Source: Symsagittifera roscoffensis (Eukaryota; Xenacoelomorpha; Acoela; Convolutidae). From it: a stretch of 64,000 nt of DNA. This document shows positions 34,230-44,536 of this stretch, in pieces (position 1 is the stretch's first letter; each line of letters starts with the position of its first letter). The translations under genes were made by a program, and so were the position numbers. The stretch covers positions 59,174,754 to 59,238,753 of the forward strand of contig NC_087065.1 in assembly GCF_963678635.1 (NCBI RefSeq), in the 5' to 3' direction. The notes below the pieces were generated by a model. That model was not told where the DNA came from and did not search any database. It saw only the letters and a program-made list of their open reading frames with translations.

Positions 34230-35590
34230 TCCAGTATGATCGATTATAATCCATTAAGAATGGATTATACTCCTAATATTTTTTATGTCAATGTTATCCA
34301 TTAAAATTGATAATAATGGATTTTTTTGAAAGGTTTTTCATCAAATTTACAATTTCTTTTCAAGTTATCTATGTATTACATTTCATAAGTTGTTACATTT
34401 TACATCAGAATTTATGTTTTTTTGTTTTTACTTTTTCAATTCATGCATTTCAACTCTTTGTTTTACTGTTTTTTGTACCGCAACAACCATTCGCAGGTGT
34501 CGGGGCAATATTTGAACAGGTGAAGGGGATGATTTTGGTTGAGTTGGGGGTTTGAATGATTGAACCTAACCCCTAACCCTAGCCTACCCCCAATTTACCC
34601 CCTCCCCCGCGATATTGATGATGAGGTAGGTTTCGATGGCTGTTCGGGCTATTGTTTTATTGGGCCAGTCGACTGGTTGAAGATGTTTGAGGTTTGCTGA
34701 TGGGCAAGTCACTGCAGGCTTTGGCGTAGACGTTAAAACACATGCTTGAATTGATTAGTGAAAATTGACTGAAGTTTGTCAAGGCTGTATGTGTTCGGAA
34801 AGATATCGGCAGTTTTCGCAAAACTCTTTGCACCTTTGTCGTAGAGTGTAGATTTAGTTCGAATTGCGAAGTGTTGTGAAAATTTTCTTTTTTGACTGCA
34901 AGAGGCATGATTTTCTTTTTTGTCTGCAAGAGACTTTGAAAGTCTTTGAAACATTTTGCGGGCTGTTGAAATTGGGCGGTGCTGTTCCTTGTGTAGTCCC
35001 TTTAGTTCTTTGTGAATTTGGCTTGGAAAAGAAATGTAAGCTGGCCAATTGTCTGTTGTTAAACGTGAAGTTTACTGTTTTAAAGTTAGCAGTGTTATTT
35101 GATTCAACTTAAGATTGCAGCGTCTGGCTACATCTTTGAATCTGTTGCTGATACTGGTTCTGTAATTGTAGTTTTTCTCGTCAGCTCCTACCTTGATGGT
35201 GAAATCTTGAATGACAGGGAAAGATTTTCGATAAAAATTGTGATCATTTGCTTTCGATCCATTTTCTTTGAAATTCAAATTATTTTTCTGGAGATCTTTA
35301 GCTGTTACGCCGGTGCGGCGCCTAGCCGAGATGAAGCTCCAGTGAAGAAAGGCTTAAGTGTGGCCTGATTTTCAGCAAAACGTCTGAATGGCTCATAAAA
35401 AATCTGAATGGCATCTTTTCGCTGGCTCATAAAAAAAAGATTTAAAAAAAACGAAAATAATTTCAAAATTTTTTTCGACACTGGGATTTTTTTGAGTTCT
35501 TTCACGTTCATTTGCATCACAACTAAAAATGGCTTTTATATCATACGTCAATCAATCCAGTCCGATGATTATTTATAGTCAATGATTTTG
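34230..35590. other. Non-coding stretch with a possible unidentified minus-strand reading
   Basis: I find no recognisable gene. The minus strand between 35,278 and 34,657 can be read through three shifting frames with protein-like composition (for example RKSFPVIQDFTIKV, ISNRFKDVARRCNLKLNQ), which could be an old decayed ORF. At 34,565-34,583 there is a short CCCTAACCCTAG-like telomere-type stretch of about two units. Confidence 0.3.
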
Positions 35591-38500
35591 CGTGAAGTGT
35601 GTAATTTCTTCAATTAGTGTGGTCGAAACATTTAGGCGCTACTTGCTCATCAAGCGAATCTCTTTTTCTTTTCTTTTTTTTTACAAGAACTGCTACGTGT
35701 CGGATGGAGGCTTCAATGGGATCGAGTCGTATTTTTTGTGGAGTCGTACTGCTTACTGTGCCAAAAAGAATTTTCTTTTGTACTTTGCCATTGCTGTATT
35801 AAAGAACACGAAAAAAGCGTGTCACACTTAAATTTAAAAGGCGTTTTTTCTCAATTTGGATGGAAGTTAGGTGAAAATTAATGAACGCAAAATTTGCTTA
35901 GAAATATGGCAAAATAATATGATGCAGTTTGTTTTGCAAAGTTGGGCGACAAATTGTGCCCCAAAAATCTATTAATTTTGAATTGTGTAGTTACTTAAAA
36001 ATTACGCCAAAAAAATGCATCAATTATTTCAAAGCCAAACAAAATTTTAAAAAGGCATAATCTCCGAAAATTGTTTGCAAATTGTTTAAAAGTTGTTTTT
36101 GAATTAAAAAAGGGTGTCTTATTTGGTAAATTTCTTGCAGAAATAAAGTAACAGAAATAAAGTAATCTTTACATTGCTAAGAGAAAAAGTTTTTCTTAAG
36201 CTTTGTTTCGCTACTGAGGGGCTCACTTTGATTTAATAATATGAATAATTCATTCAATAATTTTGACGTAATTTTGGGCCAAAATTTCGCAAAAAAAATT
36301 GCACCATACTAATTTTGCTAAAAATCTAAGCAAGTCTTACCGCCATTTTTTTTTTCATATAAGCTCCAACCAATTTGAAAAAAAAAACGTTTTTTGAATA
36401 ATAATTTTGATGCGGTTTGTCAGAACTCAACAATTATAAAAACACTGTCAAATAATTTTGAACTTTTTGGTGACATTATTTTCGCCTTAAAACAAATTAT
36501 AGACTCCGAATTGCTGAGCCCATAAACGAGAAAGCAAGAAGCAAAAGAATTATAATCTTAATCTTTTAGAAACAAATTCATAGTTACAACCACTATCCAA
36601 AGAAAAAGGAAAAGTTAAAAGCTTTTAAAATTTTAAAAAAGGAAAAGTTAAAAGTTTTTTCCCTAATTTAAGTCACCTCAAAAAAATTGACAAAAATAAA
36701 AGCCTAAAAATACAAAAACTCTGTCAAACAATCAATAAGTTTTACCAAATTATGAGAATTTGAATTGCTGAATCCTTAAGTGCAAAAATTTCCATCATTT
36801 TGTAGGATAGCAAACACTTTTAAAAAAAAAAAACAAAAAAAAACAGCCATGTAATTTGTTTTTTTTTCCTCAAAATTTAGGCACATCAAAAAATGCAATA
36901 GACAATTGTCGTATCGAAATAAGGATCTATCAACCGTGTTTGAGGCAATAAAGCTTCAAATAAACAGTATGTGTAAAACAAACTGTCAAATGAAATTTTC
37001 AGACCAAAACTTAATTTTTCTATCACTTTTTGACTAAATTAAACAGAGGGTTAATCAAAATGTGAAGTTGCCATCTCGTTTGAATTTCAATTCTTCCTGA
37101 ACAACTTTGTAAAATTGATGATTGTAATGTAAAATTGATAATTGAGCCACAATATGGCATGCGGTTGGAAACGGTCGTAGAGCTAAAAGTAATTAAGATT
37201 TTTTTTAAAATTTTTTTTGCATGTATTTTCAATCAGTGGTCGAAAAATTTAGGCGCTTCTTGCCCATTAACACACTCTCTTTTTTAAAATTTTTTTTACA
37301 AGAACCGTTACTACTCGTTGATTTTAAAAAAAACGGTTGCCTTATATGTTAAAATTGAAATTTCTTGTATATCAAAAACAATTTTTTTACAATGTTTTGA
37401 GAAGATACGTTTCTTAAATTTTGTTTTGCTACGGGTGGTGGTCTTGGGATATCTTTATATCAATAATTGGTTTCTTAGTTTTGGAGTAATTTTGGGCCCG
37501 AAGTTCGCAAAACAATTTGCATCATACTAATTTTGCTAAAAATCTAAGCCAGTCTTACTTTTATCATTTTTCACTTAAGCACTACCCAATTTGAGAAAAA
37601 TGCGTTTTGAACTACGATTTGAACAGGTTTTGTCTTAACTCAACAAATATAAAAACACTGTCAAACAATTTTGAACTTTTTTCGGTGAAATTTCGCCTTT
37701 GATGTTTTCGCCTTAATACAAAATATAGATTCCGAGCTGCTGAACCCATAAGCGCAAAACCAAAAAGCAACTGAACTCTTAATCTTATTAGAACCTCCCC
37801 CCAACTTAAGGCACCGCAATAAAAACGACAAAAATAAAAGCCAATAAAAATACAACGCTGTCAAACAATCTACAAGTTTTAACGAATTATAGGTTTTGAA
37901 TCGTTAAGCGCAAAGTTTTTCAAAATTTCTTGAGAAGGCGAACACTTTCAAAAAATAAAAACTCAAAAAATAAACGCGTAAGCTGTTTTTTCCTCAAATT
38001 TTAGGCACGTAAATGAACTGAAACAGGCAATTGTTGTATCGAACTACGGCTTTTTCAACTGTGTTTGAGAAAATATAACTTCAAATTAATAGTATGTATG
38101 AAAAAAACTGTCGACTGAATTTTTCCGACCAAAAAGAAATGTTTTTCTCCCTTTTTGACTGAATTAGACAAAGGTTAGCCCAAATTTGAGCTTGCCAACT
38201 CCCTATGTAAAGTCAATAATTCTACAGTAAAATTGAATTTTTTTGTAAAAACATGGCATGCGATTAGTGTATACTATTATCCCGTTGTCTGTCTTCTCCA
38301 AGTCTCATTATCTGATGCTATATAACTTTACTGAACTCTTGAAGAAATGAATTCTTTCTTTCTATCGGTCGTAGAGCTGGAAGTATTTGAGTTTTTTATG
38401 ATTTTTTTAAATGTTTATAATTTTTTCGGATGTTTTTTCAATCAGTGTGGTCGGAACGTTTAGGCGCTACTCGTTTAGGCGCTAATTAACTGACTCTAAT

Positions 38501-39300
38501 TTTCTGTGAAAGAAGTTTCACTTTTTTGTGGAGTCGTACTCTGCCAAAAGGAAATTGTTGCTACAGTGCTGAAAATTACACGGACAATGCATTATAAACT
38601 CAAATTTAAAATGCGTTTGTCTCATCTTGAATTGAATTTAGCAGGAAAAAAAGAAGAAAAAACTTGCCTAAAATTTCAACAGATTTCGTATGGCGCAAAT
38701 TGTTTTGCAAAAATTGGGCTCAAAATTTCACCCCAAAACCGATCATTTTTGGTATTTGGAGTTAATAAAAAATTACCCCAAAAAAATCAGTTGCTGATGA
38801 ATTTATATCAAAATGAGTCTCCTGCGTAGCCAAACAAAGCTTGAGAAATGTATAACCTTCAAAATTTTGCGCAAAACGATCAGAAAGTTGTTCTTAAATT
38901 TAAAAAATGTGTCTTATTTGGTAAAAAATTATATATTTTTTGTCTATCAAACAAAAGTAAATTAATTTTTTAACAATGCTTAGAGATTTTAATTTTCTTA
39001 TACTTTGTTTGGCTACCTAAGAAGTTCCTTTTGATATAACTTTATCTGCAATTGATTTAGTAGTTTTGGCGTAGTTTTCGATATACTACAAAAACCAAAA
39101 ATGATCAGTTTTTGGGGTGAAATTTTGAGCCCGATTTTCGCTAAAAAGTTTGCAGCATACTAATTCTCTTAAAACTCTAAGCAAGTTTCATCTCATCTTT
39201 TTTCACTTAAGTTCCACTCAGTTTGAGAAAAACGCGCTTTAAATTTCAATTTTAATGGGTTGTGTTGTGTCAGAATAATTTAAATCAGCACTGTTATGTT
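35590..39300. repeat. Tandem array of diverged foldback units
   Basis: At least three diverged units lie in a row. The landmark GGTCG-AACATTTAGGCGCTAC recurs near 35,625, 37,225 and 38,447. CATACTAATTTTGCTAAAAA recurs near 36,307, 37,522 and (as CATACTAATTCTCTTAAAAC) 39,158. The segment at 36,480-37,220 resembles 37,690-38,440. Within units 1 and 3 the left half is the inverted complement of the right half, so each unit is a long imperfect palindrome. The middle unit has lost most of its left arm. No coding capacity. Confidence 0.7.
38600..39250. repeat. Long imperfect palindrome (best-preserved foldback unit)
   Basis: The left arm GGCTCAAAATTTCACCCCAA (from ~38,718) is mirrored by TTGGGGTGAAATTTTGAGCC (to ~39,132). 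The pairing continues outward through GTATGGCGCAAATTG/CGCTAAAAAGTTTGCAGCATAC and inward through AGCCAAACAAAGC/CTTTGTTTGGCT. The centre is near 38,920. Arms of ~300 bp with scattered mismatches. Confidence 0.75.
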
Positions 39301-39464
39301 TTTGATCCTAATTTTTTTAAGTGCACGTGTAAAAATCAGCTTAATTTTGATAGATATTTTGTGTTTTCGATTTGTTTTTATTACCGCAAAATGGGTTAAA
39401 ATTAAACTTTTATGATTTTTATTGCGCAATTTCTGCTCTTTTCTGAATCTTTTTGTTAATACAG

Positions 39465-39988
39465 TATGCCATCAGGAAGATCCAGCGACAAACCTCACGT
39501 TCAGTTTGGCCCAGAAGCCAAAAACACAATGATGATGCCTGGAGAAGCAAAACAACAGGTGTCGGCGTATCGACAACATTCGGCGAGCTGTGTTAATAAC
39601 AAAAGCAAAGGTTACACGCATTACAACCACAATCAGCCCGGTCAGTCGAGCAAAAACCAAGTCGAATATCGGAAGGGAAATATGGATAGTAATAGGTTCA
39701 ACGACAAGACATCTGGAAACCTATCGGGTCAAAACTCGGCTAAGTTGAGCATGAGTCGAAATGATCAGCGAATGCGAACAAATATTACATCGGCCTCCAA
39801 AGGTCAAAAGAGTTCAAAGATTTCAGGAAGTGGGAAGTATGGTCCAAATATGGAACTTGAACAACTGAGACAAGCATGGCTCAGAAACGTCAACAGTCAA
39901 AGTCAAAGTCAGCCTAACTTGTCACAGGTCAACAATGCCATTCAACAGCTCGTGCCCTACGGGTCCTCTAGATCAACCCAAAACACAT
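39465..39988 (+). CDS. Ser/Asn/Gln-rich protein, exon 1 of those found
   Basis: Exon bounded by acceptor TTGTTAATACAG and donor CACAT|GTTAGT. The ATG at 39,466 is one base into the exon; it may be the start, or the exon may be internal. It encodes 174 residues, hydrophilic and rich in Ser, Asn, Gln and Lys. It opens MPSGRSSDKPHVQFGPEAKN and has a short more ordered patch LEQLRQAWLRNVNSQSQSQ near the end. I recognise no domain. It leaves T, completed by CA of the exon at 52,385. Composition and codon use clearly differ from the AT-rich surroundings, supporting a real gene. Confidence 0.75.
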
Positions 39989-41369
39989 GTTAGTTTTCGA
40001 CATATTTGATTTTTTGAATCCCTCTGATGAACGCATGCTCTTAAAGAGAATTAAAAAGTCCTACACTCACGAACGGACGAATAAGACATTACATACTTCT
40101 CATTTTTGGACTCTTTTCCAGTTTCACACCCCCCTCGTAAAATAGCAAAATAAAGCTGCTGAAAAATTTGGAATTGTGCATGTTATAAATGTTGTGAAAA
40201 ATTGTTCACCTGTTTTTCCGATTTTCGAACAAAGTGAGGCGTATGTATGCTTGAGGTGGTTTCAGTCCGCGAAGTAATTGGTTCAATAAGTGAGTTGTTT
40301 CTGCGTGAGGAATTATTGTTCCGGCTTGGAAAGTGGAAAAGAGCCCGGAAAGGATCCAAATCTAGTCTTTCGTTCAGATTTTTGGCTCTTTTCCAGTTTC
40401 CCCCCTTTCAAATTCAATTTGAAAAGCTTATTTAACGTTTTCATAAAGCAATGAAATTTGGCGTGGTGAACAAATCGACAACTGTGACCAGATTTGTTCT
40501 TCATACTTTACAGCGTAACATCACGCGTTTAGCCGTAATAACACGTAAAACAAACATAAAACTCGGTATTCTGAAAGGGGGGAACTGGAAAAGAGCCCGA
40601 TTTTTTCACAAAAACATATCGCACAAAAAAATTGACACTAATTTGAACATTTTGTTTGTGTTTTTTCAAGAATATGGTCGGAATATTGTGGTCTACTTGA
40701 ACAGCAACCGGCTATCCTTGTTTTTTTTTGTTTTTGCCTTTTGTCTTTGTCCCATTGTGCATGATGAAAAAATCCCACCGGATATAATTCCCCAGGATTA
40801 AATCCACTGCAGGACCAAATCCTCTAGGACAAAATCCTCCAGCTTTCAGTTTAAAATCCCCACATTCGAATTCAATAAAACAGCGACACTAAAACTTGAA
40901 ATAAAAAATGATGAAAGATAATTGACAGAAAAGAAGCTAGATAGATTAGAGACTAAAAACTAAAAAGACAAGTTAACAGCTATGGCTTTAAGACAATCCA
41001 ACTTTTTGTAGGATTGCCTACAATTATCTTTATTCTCTCAAAATTATCCTATTTCCTTGTATGAAATTTCTTGCCGAGCTGCATTTGAGCAAAACTAAAA
41101 GTTTGCAGTGACTGCTGCCTCTTATTTGCCTAAATGAATTTCCAAATTTCAGGATTTGACATTTAGAGCATAGATTCGGAGTCCTTCAAGGGCATTATTT
41201 GTCCTGGGGCGGTCGTCAATGGCCATGAAGTAAACGTTGCACATTTCCATGTCGAATCGCGATTTTCTTTTTGTCGAGTTTCGCGTTTCTTTGCCTACAA
41301 AGGTGTCCTCAAAAAATTCTTGATGTCGTCAGGAATGTGGCAGTTTACTAGTATTTGTTTATACATATA

Positions 41370-41637
41370 ACAAGACTGCTCATATCAGGGCGAAGTCCTG
41401 AATGATCCGACTGCCTTTTAAGGTTTATTGAACAGCAGTAGTTCAAAAAAAAATTTAAATGAAATAAATAATGCAAAATTTTTTTCCTAAAAATTGAATT
41501 TTGTTATGAAAATTATCCCCCCACACGCCAAATAAAGTACAAAAGATAGATTTCGTTCCTTGTAACAAATCAATTATGGCAAATAAGCTTCGTTCAACCA
41601 ATTTGGAAATCCGATTTATAAGACGGATTTATTCTCT
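41370..41637 (-). repeat. Two-hairpin repeat, copy 4, left part
   Basis: Starts ACAAGACTGCTCATATCAGG and runs to GACGGATTTATTCTCT, where the BEL/Pao LTR interrupts it. The remainder continues at 51,729. Confidence 0.9.
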
Positions 41638-42146
41638 TGTTGCAGCGCAAATGTAAATGTAAGCGAGAGTATAAATGCATATAAAACTGAACCAAAATAT
41701 AAATGCATATAGGGACAGTAGCCAAGCGTATACATGGTGCGTCCCGGCGGGTTCGGCGCCGGTTCGAATCCCGACTAGGTCATTTCCTTTCTAGAACTCA
41801 AATATGCACCGAACTTGATGGGATGCTCCGTAACCAGGTTCGATCCCCCCAAAACCTAATTTAACCGTCTTTTCGCTCTAATTTGGTTCAGCCTTGATTA
41901 AGGCTGACCTTTAAAAAGAGCAATTTGTCTCAAGGACAAACACTGGCCATTTTTCCAGCTTGCTTTGAGTTATGCAGTTTTGTGTGGCCGATGTTACCGA
42001 TGGTTCAGATGTTAACAATAAAAAAAAGTTTGTTAAAAATATCATTATATTAGGAAATTTCCAGAGTTATTTTCCCGATAAAATACTCGTTAATTCAAGT
42101 ATTTGAAAACAGATTTTATTACGAATTGTGGAGATTGGCGCGCACA
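41638..42146 (+). repeat. BEL/Pao 5' LTR
   Basis: 509 bp, same length as the 3' copy. It contains two TATA-like GTATAAATG/TATAAATGC motifs (about 41,670-41,705), then the tRNA-like segment, and ends GAGATTGGCGCGCACA. Confidence 0.95.
41712..41783 (+). other. tRNA-like segment in the 5' LTR (Pol III A and B boxes)
   Basis: TAGCCAAGCG (41,719-41,728) fits the tRNA A box and GGTTCGAATCC (41,761-41,771) is a perfect B box, at normal tRNA spacing. GCCA...TGGT can form a D stem and the GG-TTCGAAT-CC T loop is canonical. The acceptor stem and anticodon arm do not pair well, so this is tRNA-derived rather than a working tRNA. The same segment is in the 3' LTR at 51,294-51,365. Confidence 0.7.
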
Positions 42147-42149
42147 TTT

Positions 42150-42450
42150 TGGCGCCCCACAAGGGACATCGTTGATAATTCCCTTTCTAGAGTTTCAAAG
42201 TTTCTCGGCAGGAATTGGTTGTCGAAAAAACAGCAACAAAGGATCGCAGTTCGAAAGTGGCAGCTGCTCTGTCCGGCCTCCCCGAAGACAAAGAGAGCTT
42301 CGCGAAAGTGTGTACTCAGAATCAGGGATTCAAGAAGGGATACTGCGGCACATTCCGCTTCAACTTCTAGCAGTTCGGCAAGTGGGTCGAAATCATAATC
42401 GACGACAGACTTCGAGTTAGGGACGGCAAACTCCCCTTCTGCAGAGTTTA
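42150..42450 (+). pseudogene. Calpain-like protease-core fragment captured in the element
   Basis: Directly after the 5' LTR one frame reads WRPTRDIVDN, the 'RP.eIVDNp' motif that opens the calpain protease core. After one frameshift, at the correct distance of ~27 codons, another frame reads SSKVAAALSGLPEDKESFAK, then GYCGTFRFNF, a TAG at 42,368, QFGKWVEIIIDDRL and RDGKLPF. These are the consecutive 'CW..AAL..L', 'YaG.F.F.FW.fG.Wv.V.iDDrLP' and 'dg.L.F' motifs of calpain domain IIa. The catalytic Cys-Trp is replaced (DRSSKV) and the W of 'FW' is the TAG. There are no introns. It ends before the His/Asn catalytic half. Confidence 0.75.
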
Positions 42451-42453
42451 GTA

Positions 42454-42831
42454 TTGCGACACAAGGGACACGAGGAATCGACGGGTTCTCTGAAGCAGTT
42501 TGGGCTGCAGTCGCAAAAGCAACAAGAAGAAGAAAATTCCAGAGCTCATTTGAAGCTTACCAAAAGCAACCAAGCTGTGAAAAGCTTCCAAAAGGTCATC
42601 GATAGCAAAGAAGAAAAGCTGCAGCTGAAATTCGGCCGTTTTTGCATAAAGAAGAAGGAAGAAGAGGAAGAAAAGGAGACGAAGGAGTCCAACTCGTCTG
42701 AACCGGAATCGAAGAAAAATCCTCCCCCTCTTGTGACGCAGCGAACACTGAGCCCTGTTATTATCGGAGACGACGAAGAAGCTCCAAAAGAACAAGAAGA
42801 ATCTAAAGCTGGGGAGAATCTTCAGGCGTAA
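42454..42831 (+). CDS. Lys/Glu-rich ORF downstream of the calpain fragment
   Basis: About 120 codons open from a TTG/CTG region, in a different frame from the calpain piece. Highly charged: KSFQKVIDSKEEKLQLKFG, a KKKEEEEEKETKES run, then PPPLVTQRTLSPVIIGDDEE. No ATG start and no family recognised. It may be part of the same captured host transcript or an accessory ORF of the element. An AATAAA at 43,053-43,058 lies downstream, which would fit the end of a captured mRNA. Confidence 0.35.
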   Translation: MRHKGHEESTGSLKQFGLQSQKQQEEENSRAHLKLTKSNQAVKSFQKVIDSKEEKLQLKFGRFCIKKKEEEEEKETKESNSSEPESKKNPPPLVTQRTLSPVIIGDDEEAPKEQEESKAGENLQA

Positions 42832-43346
42832 AGATGAAGAACAGATGCAATAATTCTTAAAACAGGTATCCTGACTGTCAACAACAGACGTATTGTGCAA
42901 GTACAAGTCAACTGCAGACGTTTTGTGTAAGTTAGAGTAGTGATTGCTGAACAATTTCTCTGCGACTGACCGAAGGCTGGACAACCCGAAACCGGTGCAC
43001 TCAATATCCAAAAACTGTAAGACTAGTCTAATCTTTACAAACCATTCTTTGCAATAAAATTACGTACGATGTGTTATTGTGTATCCCAACTCAAAGCAAG
43101 CTACAAGTGGTAATTTTTTCTCGATACCAAAATTTTTTGGATATTTGTGAACAGAATATTAATCCGTGAACTCGGATTATAGACAAGGGGTACTCGACTA
43201 GTTTTTTGGGTTGGTTTACGACTCGAACCTGCTGACCAAAATTTTCCGAAAAATTTTGGGAAAAAAGTAAGAAATTTCCAAAAAATTGTCAAAACGTCCC
43301 CATAATTCTGCGAAACTGTGCTGTAACATGACACCAACCTTATGGT

Positions 43347-43850
43347 AAGTGGTCTGGTAGCGAAATATCAGGCAAATTAAGTTGATTTTTTTCATCCTCA
43401 GGTTTTTTCAGCGTGTGTTGTTGGAACTTAACCAATTTGCCTGATCCCCCACCCACATTTGTGAAACTGAAAGCCAGTACGCTTCAAGTAAATCTAAGCC
43501 GTTTCAGCCCGTCCGATTATTGACTTCGTTGCGCGACACTAAATTTAAGTGGTCAGGTACGGTGATATTAAGTGAGTTAAGTTGAATTCTTTCATCCTCA
43601 GGTTTACTCCGTGTGCGTTGTTGGAGTTCAACCGACCTACTTAATTTCCCCACCCCATTGGTTCAAAAAAATCTAAGCCGTTTCAGCTCGTCCGATTATT
43701 CACCTCGTTGCGCGACACTAATGTTAAGTGGCCAGGTACGGTGATATTAAGTGAGTTAAGTTGAATTTTTTCATCCTCAGGTTTACTCCGTGTGCGTTGT
43801 TGGAGTTCAACCGACCTACTTAATTTCCCCACCCCATTGGTACTTTAGCG
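43347..43850 (+). repeat. Three leader repeats of ~180-200 bp
   Basis: Units start AAGTGG-C-GGTA at 43,347, 43,547 and 43,726 (third unit to ~43,850). Each contains TTTTTCATCCTCAGGTTT, a pyrimidine tract followed by CAG, then GTGTGTTGTTGGA and a C-rich stretch before CCGTTTCAGC-CGTCCGATTATT. They lie just upstream of the first long ORF. Each unit offers a splice-acceptor-like site; function unknown. Confidence 0.8.
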
Positions 43851-43882
43851 TAACGTAGCCGTCGCATAGGTCTCTTGAGTGT

Positions 43883-44518
43883 ATGGTATTCATTCTAGGA
43901 GCTAGTTCCTTGGATCACGCGCTCCGTATACTATCCGCACCGTCTCAAAAGCGCGTGAAAGAGACTTGGTTCACAAAGCCCGGTTTAAGCTTTAACTTTA
44001 ACGCCAGGGACTCGCAGAAAACTATCCAATACTATCTGCATCACTTTTTGTCGAATCGGAAAGATCTAGTTATTTGGCACGACGCCATAAATAACTCCAT
44101 TAGTAAGCACCGCAGTAACAACAACCGTAGTTTGAGTACTGACCAACTTAAGAGCCTTCTTTTGAGATACAAGGAGAATTTTACCGCTATTGCATACTGT
44201 CGCCGCAACGGTACGGACAATATAGAAAAAGAGTTGAAAAAGACAGGTATTCTCGTTCTTAACATAGTTGAGGATTTTATCTCAAAGCGAATGGCCATAG
44301 ACCAAATACTTATCGAAAAGTATAAAGAGCTGCACCAGCCCCCTTCCCTTGAGTTGAAGACTCTGTTGTTACTTAGACGATACAGTGCTGACCTAAATAC
44401 ACTGAAAGCTAAGAAGAAGCGGAATCGATTGTCGCCTAAAAATCGTAGAGCGATTCACAACAGACTTAAAGCTTTAAAACTTCAAGTTACTCCCCCTTGT
44501 AAGTTATTGATGTATTAG
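43883..44518 (+). CDS. Accessory ORF of the BEL/Pao element, SGNH-hydrolase-like (tentative)
   Basis: 211 codons from the first ATG after the leader repeats. It starts MVFILGASSLDHALRIL, a hydrophobic strand followed by G-x-S-S as in the first block of SGNH/GDSL enzymes. Then come DLVIWHDAINNSISKHR (strand ending in WHDxxNN, where SGNH proteins have G-x-N-D), FTAIAYCRRNGTDNIEKEL and GILVLNIVEDFISKRMA, an alternating beta-alpha pattern. The tail is basic. This is not a gag sequence. The assignment rests on pattern only; I see no clear D-x-x-H block. The frame is intact although the element is otherwise broken, and the next ORF starts 18 bases downstream. Confidence 0.45.
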   Translation: MVFILGASSLDHALRILSAPSQKRVKETWFTKPGLSFNFNARDSQKTIQYYLHHFLSNRKDLVIWHDAINNSISKHRSNNNRSLSTDQLKSLLLRYKENFTAIAYCRRNGTDNIEKELKKTGILVLNIVEDFISKRMAIDQILIEKYKELHQPPSLELKTLLLLRRYSADLNTLKAKKKRNRLSPKNRRAIHNRLKALKLQVTPPCKLLMY

Positions 44519-44536
44519 AGTATTCTGTGGATTTAC

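Noticed and set aside
34565-34583. Telomere-type CCCTAA units
   Set aside because: Only about two units; too short to call an interstitial telomere.
42150-42167. TGGCGCCCCACAAGGGAC as an ordinary primer-binding site
   Set aside because: It is at the right place, but the same bases encode calpain motif codons (WRPTRD), so I could not decide and did not list it as a separate PBS.
42448-43011. Long minus-strand open frame rich in Phe/Leu/Arg
   Set aside because: It is the complement of the Lys/Glu-rich plus-strand frame; its composition reflects that and it has no motif.
43053-43058. AATAAA as the poly(A) site of the BEL element
   Set aside because: It lies upstream of gag, so it cannot serve the genomic transcript; kept only as possible trace of a captured mRNA.
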